Shown one piece after another: positions 1-6,119 of a DNA stretch of 8,256 bases. The notes below the pieces were generated by a model. It did not search any database and was not told where the DNA came from. It worked only from the letters and a program-made list of their open reading frames with translations. The translations under genes and the position numbers were made by a program. This DNA is from Lactobacillaceae bacterium UBA5807 (GTDB lineage Bacteria > Bacillota > Bacilli > Lactobacillales > Lactobacillaceae): NCBI GenBank assembly GCA_002418005.1, contig DIDF01000073.1, positions 1 to 8,256 of the forward strand. The letters are read 5' to 3'. Numbering within the stretch: the first letter of the stretch is position 1; every line of letters starts with the position of its first letter.

Positions 1-52
1 ATCAACTAGCACCACGCGTATAGAAGTATCCGCAATTATCAAAATTTTTTAC

Positions 53-85
53 AAAAAAAGTCTCTCAGTGAATTGTCACCAAGAG
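53..85 (-). terminator. Intrinsic terminator of the first matrixin gene
   Basis: On the minus strand a 10-bp stem (arms 76-85 and 62-71, including two G-T pairs) with a 4-nt loop is followed by seven T residues (complement of 53-59). It starts about 20 bp after the TAG stop at 105-107, so it should end the metalloprotease transcript. Confidence 0.85.
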
Positions 86-104
86 GCTAAATAAAAACTT
101 TATT

Positions 105-1250
105 CTATTCGTTTGCGTACAACTTGTTCAACGTATTGATATCCTGCTGACTGATTTTTTGAACATTGGGATTAATCCCACTCTTGTACATTATATCAGT
201 CATATTAGGGCTATGAGCTAAACCTAAAGCGTGACCAATTTCGTGAGTTGCGACTGCTAAAGCTTCGTCAGGGGCTTTGTCAGCCAGCATATTTCCAAAT
301 AATGTACTTTGAGCATAAACCAAAGTTGGATAACCTGCAGCGTTAATAGTTGATGAACTGTGCGTTTCTGTAATTCCAATTGCAGCTTCATTTTGTTGTT
401 CGGAATCAGCATTTTGAACGCTTAAATAAATTTGAGGGTTATTATTTTTAGGGGCCAAATGGACTACTCCGGTATTATTCCAATCTGAAATTGCCTGCTG
501 AAAGTCCTGGTAATATTGACTGCTCGTATTTGGATCAATTTCGTAAGTAATGTTTCTGCTAGGGAAACTGGTTCCTTCATCTGGAGTGTCTTGGGAGTCA
601 GTGGGAGCTTCAAACGAAAAGATTGAATTGACTTGATTCCAAAAGTTTGAAAGTATTTGATTGATTTCGTTTGTTGGATAATCAACAATTTGTTGTGGAT
701 TTGAAGATTGGGTTGGGTTTGAACTGCTTTGATTTGTTGGGTTAGAGTAGGAATACCAAGCAGGCTTACTTGAACTCGACTGACTAGAATGAGTGGATGA
801 ACTAGAACTAGTTGGCTTGGCAAAAACGACCGGTTTTGTCACTGGCTTAGTTGATACCTTGGGGTTGCTTACTTTTGCATTAACTAACTTCAAATATTTT
901 GCTTTTACGAACCCAGAGTACTTATTGTTTAGCGATTTAATGAAATCAAAGGTTTCATACTTGCCATTGATTTTTACCTTTTCAGTCTTGCTGATCTTGA
1001 ACTCATTTTTCTTTTCTGAAACCAGTCTGAATGATTTAGTTTTCAGGTTGTTCTTGTAGGCATAGGCATTTTTACTGGTAGTCAGTAAACGGTAAACCTT
1101 ATTAGAAGAAGTTTGCTTTTCGGACACAATCTTGACTTTTTCAGAGTTTACTTTCGCTTGAACAGGATTATTTGTGTTAGCAAATATCCCAATTCCCGTG
1201 ACCAAAGAACTTAATATAACCAGTGATTTAAGAATTTGTTTACGACGCAT
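105..1250 (-). CDS. Secreted matrixin-type zinc metalloprotease (M10 family)
   Basis: A 381-residue exported protein likely to act as a zinc peptidase on or outside the cell wall; the substrate is unknown. Residues 1-32 are a signal peptide (MRRKQ start, hydrophobic core, VQA cleavage site). Residues about 50-123 are rich in Lys, Tyr and Phe and resemble the SLAP/SH3-like wall-binding modules of lactobacilli; this is an inference from composition. A Ser/Thr/Pro/Gln/Asn linker covers about 125-225. The catalytic domain spans about 228-381, with zinc motif HEIGHALGLAH at 336-346 (His336, Glu337, His340, His346) and the Met-turn methionine at 354 in DIMY. The C-terminal ISQQDINTLNKLY is typical of matrixins. 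The ATG at 1250 has an upstream GAGGAGGT (complement of 1261-1268). No cysteine-switch propeptide is visible, so how the enzyme is kept inactive is unclear. A paralogue lies immediately upstream (1471-2732). Confidence 0.9.
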   Translation of the reverse strand: MRRKQILKSLVILSSLVTGIGIFANTNNPVQAKVNSEKVKIVSEKQTSSNKVYRLLTTSKNAYAYKNNLKTKSFRLVSEKKNEFKISKTEKVKINGKYETFDFIKSLNNKYSGFVKAKYLKLVNAKVSNPKVSTKPVTKPVVFAKPTSSSSSTHSSQSSSSKPAWYSYSNPTNQSSSNPTQSSNPQQIVDYPTNEINQILSNFWNQVNSIFSFEAPTDSQDTPDEGTSFPSRNITYEIDPNTSSQYYQDFQQAISDWNNTGVVHLAPKNNNPQIYLSVQNADSEQQNEAAIGITETHSSSTINAAGYPTLVYAQSTLFGNMLADKAPDEALAVATHEIGHALGLAHSPNMTDIMYKSGINPNVQKISQQDINTLNKLYANE

Positions 1251-1340
1251 ATGTAAAACTACCTCCTCAAAACTTGGTTGATCTTAAAGCAATTACTGAA
1301 GTGAATAATTTATTTTCCTTACTTCAACATTACTTTACGG

Positions 1341-1350
1341 TTATATAATA
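1341..1350 (-). promoter_or_regulatory. Probable -10 region of the first matrixin gene
   Basis: On the minus strand TATTATATAA lies about 90 bp before the ATG at 1250. The identical 10-mer occurs before the paralogue (2778-2787). I see no convincing -35 box here, so this is a tentative promoter; it would leave an 80-85 nt 5' leader in which I recognise no known element. Confidence 0.4.
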
Positions 1351-1420
1351 ACGCATTCTTTTTGAATGTTTAGGTGAATTTTCATCGTTCAAGTTAAATA
1401 ACTTTTTACCTGATTACACA

Positions 1421-1458
1421 AAAGACCTGGTAATGATTTTAACCATTACCAGGTCTTT
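1421..1458 (-). terminator. Intrinsic terminator of the second matrixin gene
   Basis: A perfect 15-bp inverted repeat (1421-1435 and 1444-1458) with an 8-nt loop lies 12 bp past the stop codon of the frameshifted metalloprotease. On the minus strand the stem runs into TTTTG, a short T tract; on the plus strand the tail is weaker. It separates the two protease genes into independent transcripts. Confidence 0.8.
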
Positions 1459-1470
1459 GCTTAGAATACA

Positions 1471-2732
1471 TTAATAATTTTCATTAGCATAAAGTTCATT
1501 CAAAGTATTTTTATCTTGTTGTGAAATTGTTTGGGTATAAGGATTCATAGCACTGTAATACATAATATCACTTGAATTGGGGCTATGATTCAATCCTAGA
1601 GCATGACCTATTTCATGAATAGCAGTTGCTTGCTCAGCATTAGCATTTGTATAAGCTGAATCAGTGACAATATCTACTTCTGCTTTATTTGTAGTTTGAA
1701 ATCCAGCGGCATTAAGCGGGTAATTATGCCAGAAATAAGCTTCTCCAATTCTTTTAATCGAATTATCTTCAGCGGTAGCATCTCGACTACCCATAGTGAT
1801 ATCTGGATTACCATTAACGGGTACGAGATGAACGATACCCAAACTATTCCAGTCACTGATTGCATTTTGGTAATCATCAGTTAAGAGTGGATCAGTGGTG
1901 GTAATTTGATAAGTAATGGTGCGAGATGGCCAACTCTCATTTTCAGTAGGAGTAAAATCTGGCGAAGTTGCAACGGGAGATGTTGGTGTCGAAGTTGCTA
2001 CTGGAGAAGAGTCAGTTTGTAAAGTATCGGTCGGATTTTGACCGGCGAGAGCATAAATTATATTTTTCAGGATTGTCCCCAGAGGATTTTCAGTCGCAGT
2101 GGACGTTGTTGGGTATACCTGGGTTTCTTGAGCACTCGGAGTTGAACTTTGAGATGGGTAAGGATTTGAGGCAGCTGTATTTTGTTCACTTGAAACTGCC
2201 GCTGGTGAACTTACTTGTTGGGGTGTGGTACTTGTAGGAGTTGCTTGAGAAGTCTTCTGGCTCGGATTGCTCTGCGCACTTTCAGGTGTTTGGGCAAACT
2301 GAACTGGTTTAGCAGTAGATTTTTTTGAGGTGACGGAAACAGCAGTTTTTGTTGATTTTGGTGCTTTTACAACGTAGTTCTTCAAGTACTTTTGTTCAAC
2401 AAACCCAGCTTTTTTATGTAACTTTGAGTTCACATAATCAAACTTGAGGTATTTGCCATTAATTTTTACCTTGGCAACTTTGGATATCGTGAATTCATCA
2501 TTTTTTTCGCTGGATAACTTGAAAGCTTTTGTTTTGAAATTTTTCTTAAAAGCAAAGGTGTTTTTACCAAAGTTCTTTAACTTGTAAGTTTTAGTTGAGA
2601 AGCTTTGGACTTCAGAAATTACCTTTGGTTGGGTAGTTTTAGCACTTGCCGGATTAGAAATACCAGTTAAGCTGGCCCAATTAGAAAGAAGCTTAAAAAA
2701 CTTATGGTTTTAATAACTAAATGTCTTTTCAT
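1471..2732 (-). pseudogene. Frameshifted paralogue of the matrixin metalloprotease
   Basis: Paralogue of the gene at 105-1250, about 420 residues if its frame is restored. The start is inferred to be ATG at 2732 after GAGGAG (complement of 2744-2749); it reads MKRHLVIKTISFLSFFLIGPA and then stops at 2667-2669. The body of the protein lies in the -1 frame, open from 2709 to the TAA at 1471, with SLTGISNPASAK supplying the missing end of a signal peptide. A one-base loss somewhere in 2669-2709 explains this. Downstream are a Lys/Phe-rich domain like that of the paralogue (KAFKLSSEKNDEFTISK against KSFRLVSEKKNEFKISK), a long Ser/Thr/Pro/Gln linker and a catalytic domain with HEIGHALGLNH and the Met-turn DIMY. 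The catalytic half is undamaged, which suggests a recent lesion, a sequencing error or translational slippage. The largest ATG-started remainder (2433) would lack an export signal. Confidence 0.8.
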
Positions 2733-2777
2733 ATAACATAATTCTCCTCAAAATAATAACCAAAAACAAATACTTGA

Positions 2778-2809
2778 TTATATAATACTCCAAACTTTAT
2801 CGGTTGACA
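2778..2809 (-). promoter_or_regulatory. Promoter of the frameshifted matrixin gene
   Basis: On the minus strand a -35-like TGTCAA (complement of 2804-2809) is followed after 16 bp by TATTAT (complement of 2782-2787), part of TATTATATAA. This lies 45-50 bp before the ATG at 2732. The shared -10 sequence suggests that both proteases descend from one duplicated unit. Confidence 0.5.
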
Positions 2810-2859
2810 TACGGATCTTTAATTTTTTTAAAGATTTTTCCGGATAAATTTTTATCTTT

Positions 2860-2884
2860 AAAAAAAAGCCACCATGAAAGGTGG
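2860..2884 (-). terminator. Intrinsic terminator of the small secreted protein gene
   Basis: On the minus strand CCACC and GGTGG (complements of 2880-2884 and 2869-2873) form a short G+C-rich stem with a 6-nt loop. It is followed by eight T residues (complement of 2860-2867). It lies directly after the stop codon at 2893-2895. Confidence 0.8.
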
Positions 2885-2892
2885 TCAAAAAA

Positions 2893-3288
2893 TTATTTGT
2901 AATAGTAACCGTTGATTCCATAAGCATTGGACTTCAGATATATCTTTGAGTGGCTATAAACTTTGATCTTATAAGTCTCTTTATAACCACTTGCAGGAGC
3001 ATTATCGTATTGCCTTCCAGTGATTGTGTAAGTCGAACCCGACTTTTTATATTGAAGCTTGCTTGCAGAACCAGGATCTGGAGTTTCCCAAGAATGATAA
3101 GTGAATTTGCTCTTGGAAATACTTAGTGTGCTATATCGACCACCAGCATGTTTGCTGCCTTGCCAATTACCACGTAAAGCCGATGGGGCACCACTGTGCC
3201 AAGTTGCGGCAGATGTACTGGTTCCAAACGCTGGTACAAACATTGCTGCAGAAAGTGCAGCAATCAGTAATCCTTTACCTTTCATCAT
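2893..3288 (-). CDS. Small secreted protein of unknown function
   Basis: A 131-residue exported protein with no function I can assign. The reading frame is open back to 3420, but I place the start at ATG 3288 (or 3285), because GGGAGG (complement of 3297-3302) sits 7 nt upstream and the product then begins with a textbook signal peptide: MMKGKG, hydrophobic LLIAALSAAMFVPAFG, cleavage near STSAA at 24-28. The mature part of about 103 residues opens with TWHSGAPSALRGNWQ, a pattern I associate with small secreted lactobacillar proteins, and is rich in Tyr, Ser, Lys and Gly with a basic, aromatic tail (GYYYK). No cysteine, LPxTG anchor or membrane segment is seen, so it should be released or stick to the wall by charge. 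It is single-gene, divergent from the membrane protein at 3447. Confidence 0.75.
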   Translation of the reverse strand: MMKGKGLLIAALSAAMFVPAFGTSTSAATWHSGAPSALRGNWQGSKHAGGRYSTLSISKSKFTYHSWETPDPGSASKLQYKKSGSTYTITGRQYDNAPASGYKETYKIKVYSHSKIYLKSNAYGINGYYYK

Positions 3289-3300
3289 ATTATCGCCCTC

Positions 3301-3325
3301 CCAAAAAGATAATACCGCTTTTTGG
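3301..3325 (-). repeat. Inverted repeat in the leader of the small secreted protein gene
   Basis: CCAAAAAG (3301-3308) and CTTTTTGG (3318-3325) form a perfect 8-bp inverted repeat with a 9-nt spacer. It abuts the ribosome binding site at 3297-3302, and the spacer contains TATTAT on the minus strand (complement of 3309-3314). It could be an operator over a -10 box or an RNA hairpin next to the ribosome site; the sequence does not decide. Confidence 0.35.
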
Positions 3326-3381
3326 CAACGGGGGATGTAATTATTTGGTAAAAGTAGTGATTTTGCAGAATTATCGATAAA

Positions 3382-3412
3382 TTTTAAATAAAAAAATTGA
3401 ACAAAGTATAAT
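3382..3412 (+). promoter_or_regulatory. Promoter of the membrane protein gene
   Basis: A perfect TATAAT (3407-3412) lies 35 bp before the ATG at 3447. The best -35 candidate is the weak TTTTAA (3382-3387) in a strongly A/T-rich stretch that may act as an UP-like element. Confidence 0.5.
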
Positions 3413-3446
3413 TGAGACACAATTAGAAATTAAAGGTGATGGTATC

Positions 3447-4160
3447 ATGATGTGGCAAATGGTTATCAGTGGCTCAAAAGAATATGCAAGGCATTTTATT
3501 TCCTACTTAATATTTTATTTACCAGTCCTAGTCATGAACCGACTTTTTTCCTGGGCTAATTTAACCAGTAGAATAATTGTCGGCGATGGCGTATATTGGC
3601 GGCTGCCGGTGGAAATCTTTTTGGTCTTACTAGTCATGGTCGTCACTTCTTCTTTTGCGATTGCCGTGTACCATTCTAACGTTACTGGCGATTATCGATT
3701 TAGGCATGATTTTGTTGCCTTCACATCATTTAAACGTTTTGGGATCATTTTGATTTACGGCATCCTTAAAGGTTTGGCTACTATTTTTGGAGTAATTGCT
3801 TTGATAATTCCTGGCATTTGGATCAATACCAAATTTGCTTTTGCAGATATGATTTATGGCAAAACAATCCAAAATAAAATACTAATTTCACCAACGGCTA
3901 TTCTGGCAGAAAGCTATCGAGATACTCACGGCCATTTCTGGGGAGTATTTATCATTCAGGCAATATTTACTGTTACTGAATTTGCCTATGGTTTTGGAAT
4001 GAGCTTCTTCACTAGTTTTCTTTTCAAGGTTTCCCTCTCACTTTATGAACAATGGCAAGGCCCTTCTTTGGTCATTGGGTTGTTATTGGACTTGATTTTG
4101 GCTCCCTGGATGCAGGTTATTTTAACTAAATATTATTTAAGCATTGATGCTAAAAACTGA
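3447..4160 (+). CDS. Polytopic membrane protein, DUF975/YciC-like
   Basis: A 237-residue integral membrane protein. Hydrophobic segments are visible at about 15-34, 55-75, 98-121, 164-183 and 205-225, so five or six membrane spans. The centre has the pattern IIPGIWINTKFAFADMIY followed by a loop SPTAILAESYRDTHGHFWGVF. This matches the layout of the loosely related DUF975/YciC/UPF0259 families (IPGI then A-x-x-x-S-x-x-x-x-x-G-x-x-W), but I make the link from memory of the pattern, and function in those families is mostly unknown. The start is ATG 3447 after AAAGGTGAT (3432-3440); a second ATG follows directly. It is divergent from the secreted protein gene, with its own promoter, and is followed by a weak hairpin, so it is probably monocistronic. 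Confidence 0.75.
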   Translation: MMWQMVISGSKEYARHFISYLIFYLPVLVMNRLFSWANLTSRIIVGDGVYWRLPVEIFLVLLVMVVTSSFAIAVYHSNVTGDYRFRHDFVAFTSFKRFGIILIYGILKGLATIFGVIALIIPGIWINTKFAFADMIYGKTIQNKILISPTAILAESYRDTHGHFWGVFIIQAIFTVTEFAYGFGMSFFTSFLFKVSLSLYEQWQGPSLVIGLLLDLILAPWMQVILTKYYLSIDAKN

Positions 4161-4184
4161 GTTTGAAATTCAAACGTCGATTTT
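4161..4184 (+). terminator. Weak hairpin after the membrane protein gene
   Basis: GTTTGA and TCAAAC (4161-4175, loop of 3) form a short stem right after the stop codon, with TTTT at 4181-4184. The stem is A/T-rich and the T tract is detached, so termination here would be inefficient. Confidence 0.3.
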
Positions 4185-4185
4185 C

Positions 4186-4214
4186 TGGATTCTCCTTGTA
4201 AGCGCTTTTATAAT
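4186..4214 (+). promoter_or_regulatory. Promoter of the orphan 103-residue gene
   Basis: TATAAT at 4209-4214 with a poor -35 (TGGATT, 4186-4191) at 17-bp spacing. It lies about 60 bp before the ATG at 4273 and overlaps the cre site at 4197-4210. Confidence 0.5.
4197..4210 (+). promoter_or_regulatory. cre site (CcpA operator)
   Basis: TGTAAGCGCTTTTA fits the Gram-positive catabolite-responsive element consensus (TGWAARCGYTWNCW) at 13 of 14 positions, with the perfect core AAGCGCTT at 4200-4207. It lies between the -35 and -10 boxes and runs into the -10, a position where CcpA normally represses. It suggests that the downstream gene is shut off on preferred sugars. Confidence 0.65.
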
Positions 4215-4272
4215 TAAGCCATCAAAAATGTTAGTTAATGGTATGTAAAATTGATTAAAGGGGGAATTCATT

Positions 4273-4584
4273 ATGAGTTCTGGTGCCAAAATAACTCTCA
4301 TGGATCCTTATCGCGCCTATGAAGACCAGATTATGAGCCAAGTCCAAGTTGAAATGGCTGGCAGTATGGTTCAAAAAATGAATATTGAATTTAGAAATCA
4401 TCGAACCGCAGAGAATTTTGCTCACACAATGCAAAATGCTCAAGCAAACGTTGAAATTTTTTTCACTTTAAAAAATGGCCGGATTGCTAGAATGGATCCA
4501 GAGTTTTACTCTTTTAAAGTTGATGATAACCGAGTTGTTGCTTCGGTTCGAACTGCACTGCCTGGGTATGATCAGGCGGGATGA
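4273..4584 (+). CDS. Hypothetical cytoplasmic protein, unrecognised
   Basis: A 103-residue protein I do not recognise. The gene looks real: ATG 4273 has a strong AAAGGGGG (4257-4264) 8 nt upstream, its own TATAAT promoter and a cre operator. There is no signal peptide, membrane segment, cysteine or obvious metal motif. The N-terminal half (about 12-55) looks amphipathic and helical (YRAYEDQIMSQVQVEMAGSM), the C-terminal half (about 58-93) looks like beta strands (NVEIFFTLKNGRIARM, NRVVASVRTAL). An MDP tripeptide occurs twice (10-12 and 74-76). The cre site over the promoter suggests expression when preferred sugars run out; this is an inference. The next gene (gtrA-like) is 223 bp away with a separate element between, so there is no evident operon. 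Confidence 0.7.
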   Translation: MSSGAKITLMDPYRAYEDQIMSQVQVEMAGSMVQKMNIEFRNHRTAENFAHTMQNAQANVEIFFTLKNGRIARMDPEFYSFKVDDNRVVASVRTALPGYDQAG

Positions 4585-4587
4585 GTG

Positions 4588-4615
4588 TTTGTAAAGATTT
4601 TTGATCTTATATAGT
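4588..4615 (+). promoter_or_regulatory. Possible promoter for the inverted-repeat element
   Basis: TTTGTA (4588-4593), 16-bp spacer, TATAGT (4610-4615). Transcription would begin near 4622-4624, exactly where the left arm of the 12-bp inverted repeat starts, which is the main reason for noting these modest boxes. Confidence 0.4.
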
Positions 4616-4621
4616 TGCAAT

Positions 4622-4745
4622 GTGGGATTTTAGCCTACTTGCTATGCCTAAAGCTACGAAAGGATAAATAACCAATTTCAGACTCTTTATCTGTCCGCAA
4701 CTTAAGTTAAGCGAGTTAATTGGCTAAAATCCCTTTCTTGTTTAA
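4622..4745 (+). ncRNA. Candidate structured RNA closed by a 12-bp stem
   Basis: GGGATTTTAGCC (4624-4635) and its exact reverse complement (4722-4733) enclose 86 bases in the gap between the orphan gene and the GtrA-like gene. Inside are a hairpin GGATAAA/TTTATCT (4662-4668 with 4686-4692) and a palindromic AACTTAAGTT (4699-4708) that can fold as CTTA-AGT-TAAG (4701-4711). A promoter-like pair lies just upstream, and the right arm is followed by TTTCTTGTTT, a terminator-like tail. It does not match a riboswitch class I can recognise. It could be a free small RNA, a leader controlling the GtrA-like gene, or a small inverted-repeat mobile element (I see no target-site duplication). Confidence 0.4.
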
Positions 4746-4807
4746 GGTCCACTTAAGCTCCAGAAACTACTCTTAGTGTGTTGATTAAACAAAGGGGAGC
4801 TTCAATC

Positions 4808-5197
4808 ATGGATCGATTATTGCAATTCGTTAAATTTGGCATTGTTGCCACTGTTAATATACTTTCCACTTACATAATATATATTGTTATGCTGCAAACC
4901 ACCCGGCCCGCTGAAGCAATGGCCATTGCATATGGGCTTCCTACTATGGTGGTTTTACTGTTTAACAGTAGTTGGCTTTTTGACCATCACCAAGTCGGGT
5001 TTAAAATGATTTGTAAATACTATTTGACGTATCTTTGCAGTTGGGCCTTTTGTGTGGGCAATGCCAGATTCTTGGGCCACTTTGCATTTGTAAACCGAAT
5101 GTTGATTCCATTATTTTGTTTGGCAGTGGTGCTGCCCGTGGTTTATTTATTATGCCGAAACTGGGTATTTTCCGGGGCAATTAAAGCTCGAAGATAA
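4808..5197 (+). CDS. GtrA-family membrane protein
   Basis: A 129-residue membrane protein with four hydrophobic segments at about 8-28, 36-56, 70-88 and 98-117. The N-terminal FVKFGIVATVNILSTYIIY, the FNSSWLFDH after the second span and LCRNWVFSG after the fourth are the hallmarks of the GtrA family, whose members work with membrane glycosyltransferases in moving lipid-linked sugars for teichoic acid or surface polysaccharide decoration. I chose ATG 4808 because AAAGGGGAG (4791-4799) lies 8 nt upstream; an in-frame GTG at 4778 would put that site inside the gene. No glycosyltransferase is adjacent, so the partner must be elsewhere. An intrinsic terminator follows. Confidence 0.85.
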   Translation: MDRLLQFVKFGIVATVNILSTYIIYIVMLQTTRPAEAMAIAYGLPTMVVLLFNSSWLFDHHQVGFKMICKYYLTYLCSWAFCVGNARFLGHFAFVNRMLIPLFCLAVVLPVVYLLCRNWVFSGAIKARR

Positions 5198-5216
5198 TTA
5201 AAAAATATGAGTAAAT

Positions 5217-5256
5217 AAAGGAGTAAAAAGTCTCAGTTTAGTTTTTTGCTCCTTTT
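5217..5256 (+). terminator. Intrinsic terminator after the GtrA-like gene
   Basis: A 13-bp stem (5217-5229 with 5243-5255, one T-G pair) and a 13-nt loop lie 20 bp after the stop. The descending arm ends in TTTT. A competing pair TCTCAG/CTGAGA (5231-5236, 5265-5270) is also possible. Confidence 0.65.
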
Positions 5257-5326
5257 AATTGTGGCTGAGAATAAGTTGATTACTTATTAAGAAAGAGTAG
5301 TTTTTTAAGAAAAAATTTGATTATCT

Positions 5327-5356
5327 TTGCAGCAGAAATTACATTGGGTTTATTAT
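5327..5356 (+). promoter_or_regulatory. Promoter of the L,D-transpeptidase gene
   Basis: TTGCAG (5327-5332), 18-bp spacer, TATTAT (5351-5356), about 40 bp before the TTG start at 5397. Confidence 0.5.
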
Positions 5357-5396
5357 ATTAGGTGTGCTTATTTTTACATAGTGAGGGGATATTAAT

Positions 5397-5969
5397 TTGA
5401 AAAAAATAATAAAGGCCGTGTTATTAGGAGCTGCTTTGACATTTACTTTATTTATCACTGCAGGTTCTGCTAAAGCCGCTGCCAATCCAGTAGTGCCAAG
5501 TCCAGTAGTGTCAAGCAATACTGTTTCTAAGCCAATAAATTGGCGGAAGCCTTCAGAAAACAAGCCTTATCCGGTTTGGTCCAAATTGAAGAATCCGTGG
5601 ATATACGTCAGTTTGAAGAAGCAAAATGTTTATATTTATGGAAACGGCAAAGTTCAATATACAATGATCTGTTCAACCGGAGCAAAGAATACCCCAACTC
5701 CGAAGGGTACTTATCATATCCAGGCTCAACGCGGTACCTATTTCTATAGTCCTTTGGAAAGAGAAGGTGGCCGTTACTGGGTCTCCTGGCTTGATCATGG
5801 GGTCTACCTTTTCCATACCGTTCCAATTAATGCTAAAGGACAGTATATTAAATCAGTTGCCGAAGAATTGGGCAAACCAGCTTCTCACGGTTGTGTTCAT
5901 CTAACAGTTGCCGATTCTTATTGGATGTATAAAACTGTTCCTTATGGATTAAAGGTGGTTATTCGTTAA
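5397..5969 (+). CDS. Secreted L,D-transpeptidase (YkuD domain)
   Basis: A 190-residue exported enzyme of the YkuD family. The family forms or exchanges peptide links in peptidoglycan with an active-site cysteine, and acts outside the membrane. Residues 1-28 are a signal peptide (MKKIIK, hydrophobic core, SAKAAA). A short Pro/Ser/Val-rich stretch covers about 29-60 and the YkuD domain about 67-190. The catalytic signature is present: His140 in LFHTVP, then SHGCVHL at 163-169 with Cys166. The start is TTG at 5397, 8 nt after GAGGGG (5383-5388); no ATG or GTG gives the signal peptide, and the residues from Lys2 on fit. There is no LysM or other wall-binding domain, so it is a minimal form. The gene has its own promoter upstream of it, and I see no strong terminator between it and the tenA promoter. 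Confidence 0.9.
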   Translation: MKKIIKAVLLGAALTFTLFITAGSAKAAANPVVPSPVVSSNTVSKPINWRKPSENKPYPVWSKLKNPWIYVSLKKQNVYIYGNGKVQYTMICSTGAKNTPTPKGTYHIQAQRGTYFYSPLEREGGRYWVSWLDHGVYLFHTVPINAKGQYIKSVAEELGKPASHGCVHLTVADSYWMYKTVPYGLKVVIR

Positions 5970-6003
5970 TCTATGTAAATTATTGTGGCCCGATAAAACG
6001 AGA

Positions 6004-6032
6004 TTTTCATCCATTCCGGAACATGATATAAT
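6004..6032 (+). promoter_or_regulatory. Promoter of tenA
   Basis: TTTTCA (6004-6009), 17-bp spacer, perfect TATAAT (6027-6032) with an extended -10 TG at 6024-6025. Transcription would start about 5 bases before the riboswitch. Confidence 0.7.
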
Positions 6033-6043
6033 TTAGGTAACAT

Positions 6044-6119
6044 AAACACTAGGGGTGCCTTGTGCTGGGAAATACCCTTTGAACCTGATCTGGTCAGAAC
6101 CAGCGAAGGAAAGTCGTTT
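6044..6119 (+). promoter_or_regulatory. TPP riboswitch (THI element) before tenA
   Basis: The aptamer core is clear: GGGGTGC (6052-6058), ACCC (6074-6077), TGAACCTGATCTGG (6080-6093) and CCAGCG (6100-6105). P1 pairs AAAC-ACT (6044-6050) with AGT-C-GTTT (6112-6119) around one bulged C. P3 is very short (GC/GC with a 5-nt loop). The usual CTGAGA segment, which holds the pyrimidine ring of TPP, reads CTGGGA at 6065-6070, and the usual GCGTAGGGAAG reads GCGAAGGAAAG. By family rule, TPP binding should turn the downstream gene off. The platform (6120-6183) has no strong terminator; a weak A/T hairpin (6125-6133 with 6140-6147) and a segment able to pair with the aptamer are present. Confidence 0.88.

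Noticed and set aside
464..1059. Open frames on both strands within the first metalloprotease
   Set aside because: They lie inside a well-supported gene, lack ribosome sites and give no protein-like features.
2804..2839. Plus-strand TTGACA at 2804-2809 as a promoter, with hairpin 2815-2835
   Set aside because: No plus-strand gene or TATAAT-like box follows at proper spacing; the region is simply A/T-rich and the same bases serve the minus-strand promoter.
3289..3420. N-terminal extension of the small secreted protein to 3420
   Set aside because: The extension lacks a ribosome site and hides the signal peptide; ATG 3288 has both.
4624..4733. Calling the 110-bp inverted-repeat element a transposon remnant
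   Set aside because: No transposase remnant and no target-site duplication next to the arms; left as a candidate RNA or repeat.
4778..4807. GTG start upstream of the GtrA-like gene
   Set aside because: It would place the strong AAAGGGGAG site inside the coding region and add a polar tail before the first membrane span; ATG 4808 has correct spacing.
5608..5826. Minus-strand open frame inside the L,D-transpeptidase
   Set aside because: It overlaps a gene with an intact catalytic motif, has no start signals and has shadow-like composition.
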